Positions 16,632 to 25,926 are shown, numbered from the stretch's first letter. The stretch is 64,000 bases of DNA from DATLGB01 sp038232275 (GCA_038232275.1 JBBSIC010000011.1:7201-71200); one strand, 5' to 3'. The notes: a model not told the origin generated them from the letters alone. Numbers and translations: made by a program.

Positions 16632-17709
16632 CCGAGCGGACGGCGTCGGCGAGGCGCCTGACGCCCTCCTCGACGCGGTCCGCGGTCACGCCGGAGTAGG
16701 CCAGGCGCAGCGTGTTGGCGCCGCCCTCGAGCAGGAAGTCCGTGCCCTTGACGAAGGCGACGCCGCGCTGCTGGGCCGCCTTGGCGACCTCGGCCACGTC
16801 GACCTCCTCCGGCAGCTCGACCCACATGAAGTAGCCGCCGGACGGGGGCTCGAACCGCGCCTCGGGCAGGTGCTCGCCGAGCGCCTGGACGAGCAGGTCG
16901 CGCCGCTCGCGCAGCGCGTCCTTGACGGTCTCGATCGCGGAGTCCATGCGCCCGGAGCGCGCGAACTGGTTGACGATCGACTGCGCGACCATGTTCGGCG
17001 AGATGTAGGTGTTGGTCGCCAGGCCCTGGACCCGCGTGATCAGCTCGGCCGGGCCCACGAGGTAGCCGACGCGGATGCCCGGACAGACGGTCTTTGAGAA
17101 CGAGGAGGCGTAGACCACCTTGCCGGCGCCGTCCTGCGAGAGCATCGTGGGCAGGCCCTCGCCCTCGAAGCGGATGTCGATGTACGGGTCGTCCTCGAAG
17201 AGCACGAAGTCGTGCTCGGCGGCCAGGCGCAGCAGCGCTGCGCGCTTGTCGGCGCTCAGCGTGTGGCCCGCCGGGTTCTGGAAGTTGGGGATGACGTGGG
17301 CGAGCGTCGGCTTGACGCCGCTGGTCAGCAGCGCCTCGAGCGCGGCGACGTCGATGCCGTCGGTCTCGAGCTCGACCATCCGCACGTCCGCGCCGCGGTT
17401 GCGCAGGTTCAGCAGCGTGCGGTCGTAGGTCGGGGACTCGACGACGACCGCGTCGCCCTCGCGCACGAGCAGCTCGAACAAGAACGCGTCGGCCTGCATC
17501 GAGCCGTTGGTGACCAGCACCTGCTCGGCCGGCACGCCGTGCTTGTCGGCGATCCACTCGCGCAGCGGGACATAGCCCACCGACGTGCCGTAGGCGGTCG
17601 TCCCGCCCGGGTCCGCGTCGAACGCGCGGTTGGCGGCCTCGCGCAGGCCGGCCACGTCGACGATGTCCAGGGACGGGGCCCCGCGGGCGAAGGAGATCGT
17701 GTCGGGCAT
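16615..17709 (-). CDS. PLP-dependent aminotransferase (class I/II, MocR/LysN-like)
   Basis: A 364-residue fold-type I aminotransferase. Seen in order: a glycine-rich substrate region (AYGTSVGYVPLREWIADKH), VTNGSMQADAFL for cofactor phosphate binding, PNFQNPAGHTLS (the conserved Asn-Pro contact with PLP), FEDDPYIDIRF (Asp contacting the pyridine nitrogen), and SSFSKTVCPGIRVGY carrying the Schiff-base Lys206. Close families are 2-aminoadipate or aromatic/branched-chain aminotransferases without the MocR DNA-binding domain. The gene follows sucD by 30 bp and overlaps the hydrolase gene downstream, so it may sit at the middle of an operon sucC-sucD-aminotransferase-hydrolase. Confidence 0.9.
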   Translation of the reverse strand: MPDTISFARGAPSLDIVDVAGLREAANRAFDADPGGTTAYGTSVGYVPLREWIADKHGVPAEQVLVTNGSMQADAFLFELLVREGDAVVVESPTYDRTLLNLRNRGADVRMVELETDGIDVAALEALLTSGVKPTLAHVIPNFQNPAGHTLSADKRAALLRLAAEHDFVLFEDDPYIDIRFEGEGLPTMLSQDGAGKVVYASSFSKTVCPGIRVGYLVGPAELITRVQGLATNTYISPNMVAQSIVNQFARSGRMDSAIETVKDALRERRDLLVQALGEHLPEARFEPPSGGYFMWVELPEEVDVAEVAKAAQQRGVAFVKGTDFLLEGGANTLRLAYSGVTADRVEEGVRRLADAVRSVGVTA

Positions 17710-17739
17710 GCGCCGCAGGCTACCTCGCCCGGCCGCCGG

Positions 17740-18618
17740 TCACCCCAGCGACGCGGCGATCTCGGCCGCCAGCTCGGCGACCTCGGTCGGCGACTCGCCG
17801 ACCTTGACGCCCACGGCCTCCAGCGCCTCCTTCTTGCTCGTCGCCGTCCCGGCGGAGCCGGAGACGATCGCGCCCGCGTGGCCCATCGTCTTGCCCTCGG
17901 GGGCCGTGAAGCCCGCGATGTAGGCGACGACCGGCTTGCGCACGTGGTCGGCGATGTACGCGGCGGCCTCCTCCTCGGCCGAGCCGCCGATCTCGCCGGA
18001 CATGACGATCAGCTCGGTCTCGTCGTCGGCCTCGAAGAGCTCGAGCACGTCGATGAACGAGGTGCCGGGGACGGGGTCGCCGCCGATGCCGACGATCGAC
18101 GAGTTGCCGAAGCCCTTCTGGGCGAGCTCGTTGCCGATCTGGTAGGTCAGCGTGCCCGAGCGCGAGACCACCCCGACGTTGCCCTCGGAGAAGAAGCCCG
18201 CCGGGATGATGCCGACGTTGGCCTTGCCGGGCGACAGGATGCCGGGGCAGTTCGGGCCGACGAGCCGGGTGGCGGTGCCGCGCAGGTGGTTGTAGACCAG
18301 CAGCTCGTCGTGGGCGGGGATGCCCTCGGTGATGCAGATGACGAGCTCGATGCCGGCGTCGGCGGCCTCGAGGATCGAGTCGGCGGCAAAGCGCGGCGGC
18401 ACGAAGACCATCGCCGTGTTCGCGCCCGCCGCGGCGACGGCGGCGTGGAACGTGTTGAAGACGGGGATGCCCTCGACGTCCTGCCCGCCCTTGCCCGGGG
18501 TGACGCCGGCGACCACGTCCGTGCCGTAGGTGCGGTTGTTGAGCGTGTGAAAGGTGCCCTCGCGGCCGGTGATGCCGGACGTGACGAGCTTGGTCTCCCT
18601 GCCGACGAGGATGCTCAT
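17740..18618 (-). CDS. sucD: Succinate-CoA ligase, alpha subunit
   Basis: A 292-residue subunit of succinyl-CoA synthetase, which couples succinyl-CoA hydrolysis to ATP or GTP formation in the TCA cycle. The CoA-binding fold starts with ITGREGTFHT. Other signatures are GGQDVEGIPVFNTF, LVGPNCPGILSPGKANVGIIP, RSGTLTYQI and GKTMGHAGAIV with the phosphorylated His247. Length is normal. The ATG overlaps the sucC stop by four bases, a translational coupling common for this pair. It also finishes the propionyl-CoA to succinate route formed by the carboxylase and mutase genes elsewhere in the window. Confidence 0.97.
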   Translation of the reverse strand: MSILVGRETKLVTSGITGREGTFHTLNNRTYGTDVVAGVTPGKGGQDVEGIPVFNTFHAAVAAAGANTAMVFVPPRFAADSILEAADAGIELVICITEGIPAHDELLVYNHLRGTATRLVGPNCPGILSPGKANVGIIPAGFFSEGNVGVVSRSGTLTYQIGNELAQKGFGNSSIVGIGGDPVPGTSFIDVLELFEADDETELIVMSGEIGGSAEEEAAAYIADHVRKPVVAYIAGFTAPEGKTMGHAGAIVSGSAGTATSKKEALEAVGVKVGESPTEVAELAAEIAASLG

Positions 18619-19754
18619 TCGGCCAGCTCCACGACTTTCTGGGCAGCGCCGAGCATGGTGCTCTCGGCATGCACGTTGGGCAGGTCGGCCTCGGCCAGCA
18701 GCTTGCGGCCCTGGACGTCGTTGGTGCCGTCGAGGCGCACGACGAACGGCACCTGCGGCTCGATCTGGGCGAAGGCCTCGATCAGGCCGTTGGCGACCTC
18801 GTCGCAGCGCGTGATGCCGCCGAAGATGTTGAACAGCACGGCGGTGACCTTGTCGTTTGCCAGGATCACCTCGACGGCCTGGGTGATCTGCTCCGCGCTG
18901 GCTCCGCCGCCGGCGTCGAGGAAGTTGGCGGGGGCGCCGCCGGCATAGGCGACGACGTCGAGCGTGCTCATGACCAGGCCGGCGCCGTTGCCGAGGATGC
19001 CGATGTTGCCGTCGAGCTTGACGTAGGTGATGCCGAGCTCGCGCGCCATCTTCTCCTGCGGGTCCTCCGCCTCCGTGTTGCGCAGCCCGGCGTTTGCCGG
19101 GTGGCGGTACAGGGCGTTGTCGTCGAGCGTGACCTTGGCGTCGAGCGCCATCACCTGGCGGTCGGTCGTGACGATCAGCGGGTTGACCTCGGTCAGCGTC
19201 GCGTCCTCGCCCACGAAGGCGTCGTAGAGGCAGGCGATCAGCGCGCCGACGGGCCGGACGACGTCGGCGTCCACGCCGGCCTCGAAGGCCAGGCGGCGGG
19301 CGTGGAAGTCCCGAAAGCCCAGCAGCGGGTCGATGTGCAGGCGGGCGATGGCGTCCGGGTCGGCGTCGGCCACCTGCTCGATGTCGACGCCGCCCTGCGT
19401 CGAGAGCAGGACCAGCGGGCGCTTGACGGCGCGGTCGAAGACGACGCAGGCGTAGTACTCGGCGGCGATGTCGGAGGCGGCCTCGACCCAGACCTCGTGG
19501 ACGGTGTGGCCGCGGATGTCCATGCCGACGATGCTCGCGGCGTGCCGCTGCGCCTCTTCGCGGTCGTTGGCGACCTGGATGCCGCCGGCCTTGCCGCGGC
19601 CGCCGATCTGCACCTGCGCCTTGAGCACGCAGGGATAGCCGATCTCTTCGGCGGCCTCCACGGCCTCTGCCACGGAGGTGGCGGGGCGGCCGGCGGGCAC
19701 CGGCACGTCATGCCGGGCGAAAAGCTGCTTGCCCTGATATTCGAGCAGGTCCAT
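18615..19754 (-). CDS. sucC: Succinate-CoA ligase, beta subunit
   Basis: A 379-residue subunit with an N-terminal ATP-grasp domain (MDLLEYQGKQLFARHDVPVP, VLKAQVQIGGRGKAGGIQVA) and a C-terminal CoA-ligase domain (DGNIGILGNGAGLVMSTLD, NFLDAGGGASAEQI, FNIFGGITRCDEVANGL). ATG 19754 gives the standard start. The open frame continues far upstream but that part is unrelated antisense sequence of the HAD gene. It is divergent from the HAD-family gene (60 bp between) and first gene of the sucCD operon. Confidence 0.97.
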   Translation of the reverse strand: MDLLEYQGKQLFARHDVPVPAGRPATSVAEAVEAAEEIGYPCVLKAQVQIGGRGKAGGIQVANDREEAQRHAASIVGMDIRGHTVHEVWVEAASDIAAEYYACVVFDRAVKRPLVLLSTQGGVDIEQVADADPDAIARLHIDPLLGFRDFHARRLAFEAGVDADVVRPVGALIACLYDAFVGEDATLTEVNPLIVTTDRQVMALDAKVTLDDNALYRHPANAGLRNTEAEDPQEKMARELGITYVKLDGNIGILGNGAGLVMSTLDVVAYAGGAPANFLDAGGGASAEQITQAVEVILANDKVTAVLFNIFGGITRCDEVANGLIEAFAQIEPQVPFVVRLDGTNDVQGRKLLAEADLPNVHAESTMLGAAQKVVELAE

Positions 19755-19814
19755 GGAGCGCAAGACCCTATCGGCGGACGCTCGGCCGGCGCTTTGAGGC
19801 ACAATGGCCGCCGC

Positions 19815-20492
19815 ATGCCGCTTCCCAAGGACATCAACTTCGTGACGTTCGACGTCTACGGAACCCTCGTCGATTGGGAAGAGGGCGCCTACCAGGCCTT
19901 CACCAAGGAGGCCGACCGCGACGGCTTCTCGATCAGCAAGGACGAGCTGATCCCGCTGTTCCTCCAGCACCAGCGCGAGATCATGGGCGGGTCCTACGAG
20001 CTCTACGCCGAGGTCCTGCGCCGTACCGCGATCGCCGTCGCCAAGGATCTCGGCTGGCCCCTGGAACCCTCCCGCGCCCAGTTCTTGCCGGACTCCGTGC
20101 AGCGCTGGAGGCCCTTCAAGGAGACGGTCCCCGCCCTCAAGAAGGTCAACAAGGCCAAGGCCGTCGGCCTGGTCTCCAACATCGACGACAAGCTGCTCGG
20201 CCAGACCCGTCGCCACTTCGGGATGGACTTCGACCTCGTCGTGACCGCCCAGCAGGTCCGCTCCTACAAGCCCGACCCCGCGCATTTCAAGGAGGCCGAG
20301 CGCCGCATCGGCACGCGCAAGGGCTGGGTGCACATCGGGTCGAGCCACCACCACGACATCGAGCCCGCCTCCAAGCTCAAGGTCCCGACCATCTGGGTCA
20401 ACCGCAAGGGCGAGCAGCTCGAGGCCGGCGTCAAGAAGCCCACGGAGGAGGCCGGCAACCTCAAGGAAGCCCTCAAGCTGCTCGGGCTGTAG
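19815..20492 (+). CDS. HAD-superfamily hydrolase (haloacid dehalogenase type II-like)
   Basis: A 225-residue cytoplasmic hydrolase. Motif I is TFDVYGTLVDW: the first Asp is the nucleophile, but the usual second Asp (DxD) is Tyr, as in haloacid dehalogenases. The cap domain follows (EEGAYQAFTKEADRDGFSI to about residue 95). Motif II is GLVSNIDD, motif III lysine lies in RSYKPDPAHFKEAE, and motif IV is HIGSSHHHDIEPASKL. It probably acts on a halogenated or otherwise activated small acid or a phosphorylated one; the DxY pattern favours dehalogenase chemistry. It is followed after ten bases by the MBL-fold gene on the same strand. Confidence 0.88.
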   Translation: MPLPKDINFVTFDVYGTLVDWEEGAYQAFTKEADRDGFSISKDELIPLFLQHQREIMGGSYELYAEVLRRTAIAVAKDLGWPLEPSRAQFLPDSVQRWRPFKETVPALKKVNKAKAVGLVSNIDDKLLGQTRRHFGMDFDLVVTAQQVRSYKPDPAHFKEAERRIGTRKGWVHIGSSHHHDIEPASKLKVPTIWVNRKGEQLEAGVKKPTEEAGNLKEALKLLGL

Positions 20493-20502
20493 TGGGCCAC
20501 TA

Positions 20503-21285
20503 GTGCGGGTCTTCGCCGTCCACCCGGACGTCGTCGTCGCCACGTCGCGGGTCTACCAGACGACCTGCACGCTGGTGCGCAGCGGCGAGGAGGCGTTCTG
20601 CATCGACTCGCCGGTCCTCCCGGACGAGCTCGAGCTGCTGCCCACCGTCGCCGGGCAGGCCGACTTCAACGTGGTCGGGCTGCTCGCCACCCACGCCGAC
20701 TGGGACCACCTGCTCGGCCGGCTGGCCTTCGCCGTCCCGCTCGGCGTCGCGGAGTCCACCGCACTCGTGCTCAGCGCCGACCCGGGCGCCCCCGAGCGCG
20801 CGCTGCACGCCTTCGACGAGGAGCACTACGTCCGCCGTGACGCGCCGCTGGACCTCGGGACGCCTCAGGGGCTGCCGGTTCCGGGCGCCTGTGCCATCGG
20901 GACGGCCGAGCTCGAGCTGCACCCGCTCGGCGGCCATACGCCCGACGGGATGGCGGTCTGGGTGCCCTGGGCGAAGGTGCTCGTCGCGGGGGACCACCTC
21001 TCGCCCGTCGAGATCCCGACGCTGGGTGAGGACCCGTCGGCGCTGAACGCCTACCTGGAGACGCTGGAGCGCCTGGAGCCGCTCGTCGGGGCAGCGGACA
21101 CCGTCGTGCCCGGGCACGGCGACGCACTGGACGCCGAGCGGACGCTGGCGATCCTGAGGGAGGACCGCGAGTACCTGCGCGCGCTCCGCTCCGGCGGCGC
21201 GGACGCGGCGCTGCCGCTGGCGCGGAGGACAGACGCGCAGCAGCGCTTGCACGCGCGCAACGCGCAGCGGGTCTCGACCGTCTAG
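20503..21285 (+). CDS. MBL-fold metallo-hydrolase with altered metal motif
   Basis: A 260-residue metallo-beta-lactamase-fold protein starting at GTG, ten bases after the HAD stop. The metal motif reads THADWDH instead of the canonical THxHxDH: the second His is Asp. Further elements are HPLGGHTPDGMAVW (next metal His), VLVAGDHLSP (bridging Asp) and VPGHGD (last His). With an Asp at one site the protein may bind a different metal set, as in some lactonases or glyoxalase II relatives. The Cys at CTLVRSGEEAFCID is not at an active-site position. It converges with the carboxylase gene, overlapping four bases. Confidence 0.85.
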   Translation: MRVFAVHPDVVVATSRVYQTTCTLVRSGEEAFCIDSPVLPDELELLPTVAGQADFNVVGLLATHADWDHLLGRLAFAVPLGVAESTALVLSADPGAPERALHAFDEEHYVRRDAPLDLGTPQGLPVPGACAIGTAELELHPLGGHTPDGMAVWVPWAKVLVAGDHLSPVEIPTLGEDPSALNAYLETLERLEPLVGAADTVVPGHGDALDAERTLAILREDREYLRALRSGGADAALPLARRTDAQQRLHARNAQRVSTV

Positions 21286-23084
21286 CCCTCGCTCTCGGGC
21301 CCGCCGCCGTTCTCGGACGCCGCGATCACGGCGATCAGGGCGCCGGAGGAGATCGCCTCACCCTCCTTGACGGCCAGCTGCGCGATCCTGCCGGCCTTGT
21401 GGGCCGTGATCTCGTTCTCCATCTTCATCGCCTCGATGATGCAGATGAGCTGGCCCTCCTCGACGTCCTCGCCCTGCTCCACGAGGATCTTCCACATGTT
21501 GCCCTGCAGCGGCGACTTGAGCTCGTCCGCCCCGCCGCCGGGCCCCGTCTTGCGCTCGGGGCGCCTGGGGGCCTTGCGCGCGCCGGCGGCGCCGTCGGCA
21601 GCCGGCGCGAAGGCCTCGCCGTGGACCCGGACCTCGAAGCGCTTGCCGGAGACCTCGACGGTGTATGTGCGCTCCTGCGTCTCGGCAGCGTCGTCCTGCG
21701 CCGCCTCCGCCGGCCCGGTGGCGAGCGACGTCAGCCAGTCCTCGTCCTCGATCAGGTCGCGGCACGTCTCGGCGCGGGCCCACTGATCGGAGGCCATGAT
21801 CGCCTGGTGAAACGGCATCAGCGTGGTGACGCCGCCGACCTCGAACTCGTCGAGCGCGCGCAGCATGCGCCTGGTCGCGAGCTCGCGGTCGGTGTCCCAG
21901 ACGATCAGCTTGGCGACCATCGGGTCGTACAGCGGCGAGATCTCCGAGCCGGCCCGCACGCCGGAGTCGACGCGCACGCCCGGGCCCGACGGCTCGATGT
22001 AGGACGTGATGGCGCCGGGAGCGGGCGAGAAGTTGCGCGACGCGTCCTCGGCGTTGATGCGGCACTCGATCGCGTGGCCGCGCAGCCGCACGTCGGACTG
22101 CTCGAGCGTGAGCTTCTCCCCCGTCGCGATGAGGATCTGCTCGCGGACGATGTCGATGCCGGTCGTGGCCTCGGTGACGCAGTGCTCGACCTGGACCCGC
22201 GTGTTCATCTCGAGGAAGAAGTAGTCGTCCGACCCGCCGTCCGCCTCGACGAACAGGCCCTCGATCGTGCCGGCCGAGTGGTATCCGACGGCCTTGGCCG
22301 CGTCGACGCCGATCCTGCCGATCCTCTCGCGCATCGCGTCGTCGACCAGCGGCGCGGGCGACTCCTCGATGAGCTTCTGGTGGCGGCGCTGGATCGAGCA
22401 GTCGCGCTCGCCGAGGTGGATGACGTTGCCGTGCTGGTCGGCGAGGATCTGGACCTCGACGTGGCGCGGGTCGCGCAGGTAGCGCTCGAGGTAGACCGTG
22501 TCGTCGGAGAAGAACTTCTCGCCCTCGCGTGCGGCGCCCTCGAACGCGTCCTTGAGGTTCTCGGGCTCCAGCGCGACCCGGAAGCCCTTTCCGCCGCCGC
22601 CGCCTGCGGCCTTGACCGCGATCGGGTAGCCGATCTCCTCCGCGATCCTCTCTGCGTCCTGGAGCGTCTCGACCGGGTCCGTCGTGCCGGGGACGATCGG
22701 CACGCCGGCCGCCTGCATGAGCTCGCGCGCCTTGGTCTTCGAGCCCATGGCGTCGATCGCGCTCGCGGGCGGGCCGATGAAGGTGATGCCGTTGTGCTCG
22801 AGCGTCCTGGCGAACTGCGCGTTCTCGGCGAGGAAGCCGTAGCCGGGGTGCACCGCCTCGGCGCCGGACGCCTCGATGACCTCGAGCAGCTTGTCGACGA
22901 CGAGGTAGCTCTCGTCGGCCGGGCCGGGCCCCAGCAGGTAGGCCTCGGTCGCGCGCTTGACGTGCGGCGCGTCCCGGTCGGCCTCTGAGTAGACCGCCAC
23001 CGATGCGATCCCGAGCTCGTCCAGCGCGCGGATGATGCGGACGGCGATCTCTCCGCGATTGGCCACGAGAACCTTGTCGAACAT
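21282..23084 (-). CDS. Acetyl/propionyl-CoA carboxylase alpha chain (biotin carboxylase + BCCP)
   Basis: A 600-residue fused protein. Residues 1-445 are biotin carboxylase: KVLVANRGEIAVRIIRA, AVHPGYGFLAEN, the ATP-binding KAAGGGGGKGFRVA, ERDCSIQRRHQKLIEESPAP and NTRVQVEHCVTE. Residues about 530-595 are the biotinyl domain with EAMKMEN, Lys554 carrying biotin. It adds CO2 to biotin for a separate carboxyltransferase. A plausible partner, with a PccB-like sequence, is encoded at 28382-29947. Together they would make malonyl-CoA or methylmalonyl-CoA. Mycobacterial AccA1/AccA3 have the same layout and length. No holo-protein ligase BirA is seen here. Confidence 0.94.
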   Translation of the reverse strand: MFDKVLVANRGEIAVRIIRALDELGIASVAVYSEADRDAPHVKRATEAYLLGPGPADESYLVVDKLLEVIEASGAEAVHPGYGFLAENAQFARTLEHNGITFIGPPASAIDAMGSKTKARELMQAAGVPIVPGTTDPVETLQDAERIAEEIGYPIAVKAAGGGGGKGFRVALEPENLKDAFEGAAREGEKFFSDDTVYLERYLRDPRHVEVQILADQHGNVIHLGERDCSIQRRHQKLIEESPAPLVDDAMRERIGRIGVDAAKAVGYHSAGTIEGLFVEADGGSDDYFFLEMNTRVQVEHCVTEATTGIDIVREQILIATGEKLTLEQSDVRLRGHAIECRINAEDASRNFSPAPGAITSYIEPSGPGVRVDSGVRAGSEISPLYDPMVAKLIVWDTDRELATRRMLRALDEFEVGGVTTLMPFHQAIMASDQWARAETCRDLIEDEDWLTSLATGPAEAAQDDAAETQERTYTVEVSGKRFEVRVHGEAFAPAADGAAGARKAPRRPERKTGPGGGADELKSPLQGNMWKILVEQGEDVEEGQLICIIEAMKMENEITAHKAGRIAQLAVKEGEAISSGALIAVIAASENGGGPESEG

Positions 23085-23123
23085 GCGGCGCCGCAGGATA
23101 TTGGCCCGGCGGGGTTGCCCGCC

Positions 23124-23369
23124 TCAGCTCGCGGCGCGGACGGCGATCACGGCGACCACGATCGCCACGGCCGCGGCGCCCGCCGCGACGCCGATCCGGC
23201 GCCGGCCGCCCGCGGGCTGCGTGCCCCCGAAGGCGACCGCGATCGCTGCGGCGGCTGCGGCGACGACGTTGAGCAGCTCGTCGCCGGCGCCGGACTCGCC
23301 GTCGAGCGCGAAGATCAGGATCGTGAGCGCCGCCAGGACGGCGACGAACGTCAGCGCGCCGGCTTTCAC
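23124..23369 (-). CDS. Small two-helix membrane protein
   Basis: An 81-residue protein starting at GTG 23369. Two or three hydrophobic stretches are visible: GALTFVAVLAALTILIFAL (residues 3-21), LLNVVAAAAAAIAVAFGG (32-49), and GVAAGAAAVAIVVAVIAVRA near the end, separated by a basic Arg-rich turn. No family recognised. It lies 85 bases downstream of the APS reductase stop and 39 bases upstream of the carboxylase start on the same strand, so it could be transcribed with either. The reading frame contrasts with shadows in this region by having a clear membrane pattern. Confidence 0.6.
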   Translation of the reverse strand: MKAGALTFVAVLAALTILIFALDGESGAGDELLNVVAAAAAAIAVAFGGTQPAGGRRRIGVAAGAAAVAIVVAVIAVRAAS

Positions 23370-23454
23370 GCGGCCATGCCCGCAGCGACGATGTCGCTCG
23401 TGGCCGCGTGCGCGAGCGTCGTGACGTCGCGGCGATGCTCGACGGTGCCGGCGC

Positions 23455-24063
23455 TCAGCCGACGTGGAGGCCGCATTCGAGCCTGTCCGACCCGGCCCAG
23501 CGGCCCTCGCGGCCCTCGCCCGGCTGGGTGCACGGCACGCAGCCGATGGACGCGTAGCCGCGGTCGTGGAGCTCGTTGTACGGGAGATCCTTCTCCTCGA
23601 TCGCCCTCCACAGGTCCTCTTCGGTCCAGTAGGCGAGGGGGTTGTACTTCACGATCCTCCGCTTGGCGTCGGTCTCGACGGTCTTGGCGCCCGCGCGGGT
23701 CGGCGACTGCTCGCGGCGGATGCCGGTGACCCACGCCTCGGCGCCGGCCAGCGCCCGCTCGAGCGCCGCGACCTTCGCCGCGCCGCAGCATCGGTCGGCC
23801 GTCCATGCCCCGCGCGCGTCCTCGACCTCGATGTCCACGCCGAAGCGCTCCTCGTAGGCCCGCCAGGTCGCGAGCGTCTCTCCGAACAGCACCCCGGTGT
23901 CGATCGTCACGATGCGCGTGTGCGGGGCGACCCGCGCCACGGCCTCGACGAGCACCGACTCCTCCTTTTGAAACGAGCAGAGCAGCACGAGCGCGTCGCC
24001 GTGGCGCTCACCGGCGTCGGCGAGCGCCACGTCGAGCTCGGTGAGGGTGCTCAGATCGCGCAT
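23455..24063 (-). CDS. cysH: Assimilatory adenylylsulfate (APS) reductase, CysH family
   Basis: A 202-residue enzyme that reduces adenylylsulfate to sulfite, donating sulfite to the reductase encoded just upstream. It has the CysH nucleotide-binding start (LVLLCSFQKEESVLVEAV), the IDTGVLFGET motif and a [4Fe-4S] ligand set Cys92-Cys93 and Cys175-x-x-Cys178, which marks the APS-type, iron-sulfur form rather than the PAPS form. The catalytic cysteine is in the C-terminal ECGLH (Cys197). It is about 30 residues shorter than typical members at the N-terminus. The ATG overlaps the sulfite reductase gene by 13 bases, so translation is coupled. Confidence 0.92.
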   Translation of the reverse strand: MRDLSTLTELDVALADAGERHGDALVLLCSFQKEESVLVEAVARVAPHTRIVTIDTGVLFGETLATWRAYEERFGVDIEVEDARGAWTADRCCGAAKVAALERALAGAEAWVTGIRREQSPTRAGAKTVETDAKRRIVKYNPLAYWTEEDLWRAIEEKDLPYNELHDRGYASIGCVPCTQPGEGREGRWAGSDRLECGLHVG

Positions 24064-25859
24064 TCGCCCTCGCCGCGGATGACCTGGAACGGGACGCTGC
24101 GGTTCCAGTCGATGAACGTGCTCATGTTCTCGAGGCTGAACTCGATCGGCAGCGTCAGGTCCTTGACGGCCGCCTCGAACTCCGCGGTCCCGACTCGAGC
24201 GGCGTACTCGCGGAAGAGCTCGCCCTCCTGGCGGTTCGCCTGGTACATGCGGATCCAGCGGTCGACGGCCTCCGGGACGCGCTTGGCGGCGAGGCGGACC
24301 TTCAGGCGGGCGCCGTAGGCGACGGCGCCGGTGTCGAAGGTGCCGCCGACGTGCGGGATGTAGGCCGGGATCGTGTTGTCTGCGACCTTGATCGACGCCC
24401 CGTAGAACCCGATGTCGGCGATGTGGTGCTGGCTGCAGCCGTTCGGGCAGCCGGACATCTTGATGTGCATCTTGCGGACCAGCGGGTCGTCGATGCCCAT
24501 TTCCTCGAGCCGGCCGCGGATCGCCAGGTTCAGGCCCATCGAGGAGGTGATGCCGAGCTTGCACGAGTCGGTGCCGGGGCACGAGACGACGTCGGTGATC
24601 TCGTCGGCCCCGGGCTCGCCGAGGCCGAGCGCCAGCAGGCGCTGCCAGACGTCGTACAGCGCCTCGTCGCGCACCCAGCGCAGCACGATGTTCTGGTGCA
24701 CGGTCATCCGGGCGTGGCCGCCGGTGTAGTCGCGCATCAGCTGCCCGAGCCCGCGGAACTGCCCTGGCGTCAGATCGCCGCGCGGAACGTGCACGTGGAC
24801 GGTGTGAAAGCCCGTCTGGCGCTGCGGCCGGATGGCGCTGGAGACGTAGCGCTCGAACTCGCGGCGGTCGCCGTTCGGGCTCGAGATGGTGGCGGGCGGC
24901 GCCGGGGCGTCGGCCTGCTCGTCGTAGATGAACTTGTCCAGCGTGAAATCGCGCTCGGCGACCCAGTCGCCGGCGAGCTCCTCCTCGACCTGCCGGCGCA
25001 GCTCGTCGATGCCGAACTTGTCAACGAAGACCTTGATGCGGGCCCGGGCGCGGTTGACGCGCAGCCAGTCCTGGCGGTTGAAGATGCGAAAGACCGCCTC
25101 GGCGATCTTCAGGTAGTCCCCGTTCTCGGCCTCGACGAAGTCGTACAGGGTCGGCGCGATGCGCGGCATGATCGACGTGCCGCCGCCGACGCGCACCTCG
25201 AAGCCCTTGACGCCGTCGCGGACGCGGGCGAGGTAGGCGATGTCGTGGATGCCGGTGATCGCGCGGTCGGCGTCTGAGCCCGTGAACGCGGTCTTGACCT
25301 TGCGCGGCATCAGCTGCGTCGTGGGATGGCGCACGAAGTAGCGCACGTAGGCGCCGACGTACTCCGTCGGGTCGAACGTCTCGTCGTCGCAGACCCCGGC
25401 CCACGGATCGGCCGTCACGTTGCGGACGGTGTTGCCGCAGCCCTCGCGGCTCGACAGCCCCGAGTCCGACAGCTCGCGGATCGTGGCGGCCGCGTCGCGC
25501 AGCGGGATGTGGTGCAGCTGGATGTTCTGGCGCGTCGTGATGTGGCCCTTGTCGAGCGGCGCGTACTTCTCGATGACGGCGGCGAAGGCGTCCATCTGGG
25601 CCGGGCTGATTCCGCCGAAGGGCAGCTTCACCCGGATCATCTGCACATCGGCCTGGCGCTGGCCGTAGACCCCCTGCTTGAGGCGGAAGCCGATGAACTC
25701 GTTCTCGGGGGTCTGGCCGCCGAGGTACTTCTCCGCCTCGTTGTCGAAGTCGTCGAACTCGCGCTCGAGGATCGGGATGATGTGGCCCGGGACATCCTCG
25801 ACGACTTCGGGATTGTCGAGGGTGCCGCGCCGAGGGCCGGCGAGGGACGAAGGTTCCAT
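24051..25859 (-). CDS. Ferredoxin-dependent sulfite/nitrite reductase
   Basis: A 602-residue siroheme protein built of two ferredoxin-like half domains and two catalytic halves. The siroheme/[4Fe-4S] ligands are in CPGTDSCKLG and SGCPNGCSQHH. Typical earlier blocks are KLPFGGISPAQM, HITTRQNIQLHHI, GNTVRNVTADP and MPRKVKTAFTG; the second half repeats FHTVHVHVPRGDLTPGQ. Because the APS reductase gene overlaps its end, sulfite rather than nitrite is the likely substrate, with six-electron reduction to sulfide for cysteine synthesis. Start: ATG 25859 is preceded directly by an in-frame GTG that could also serve. Confidence 0.92.
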   Translation of the reverse strand: MEPSSLAGPRRGTLDNPEVVEDVPGHIIPILEREFDDFDNEAEKYLGGQTPENEFIGFRLKQGVYGQRQADVQMIRVKLPFGGISPAQMDAFAAVIEKYAPLDKGHITTRQNIQLHHIPLRDAAATIRELSDSGLSSREGCGNTVRNVTADPWAGVCDDETFDPTEYVGAYVRYFVRHPTTQLMPRKVKTAFTGSDADRAITGIHDIAYLARVRDGVKGFEVRVGGGTSIMPRIAPTLYDFVEAENGDYLKIAEAVFRIFNRQDWLRVNRARARIKVFVDKFGIDELRRQVEEELAGDWVAERDFTLDKFIYDEQADAPAPPATISSPNGDRREFERYVSSAIRPQRQTGFHTVHVHVPRGDLTPGQFRGLGQLMRDYTGGHARMTVHQNIVLRWVRDEALYDVWQRLLALGLGEPGADEITDVVSCPGTDSCKLGITSSMGLNLAIRGRLEEMGIDDPLVRKMHIKMSGCPNGCSQHHIADIGFYGASIKVADNTIPAYIPHVGGTFDTGAVAYGARLKVRLAAKRVPEAVDRWIRMYQANRQEGELFREYAARVGTAEFEAAVKDLTLPIEFSLENMSTFIDWNRSVPFQVIRGEGECAI

Positions 25860-25926
25860 CACTCAAATCTAGCAAAACCGGACCCGGATTCCCCTTTTAT
25901 CCCTGCCGCAGTGTCCGCTGGGCGCC

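Noticed and set aside
25860..25926. Riboswitch (SAM or cobalamin) before sulfite reductase, or before the mutase at 32286
   Set aside because: The gaps are too short (about 67 and 23 bp) and contain no recognisable core motifs.
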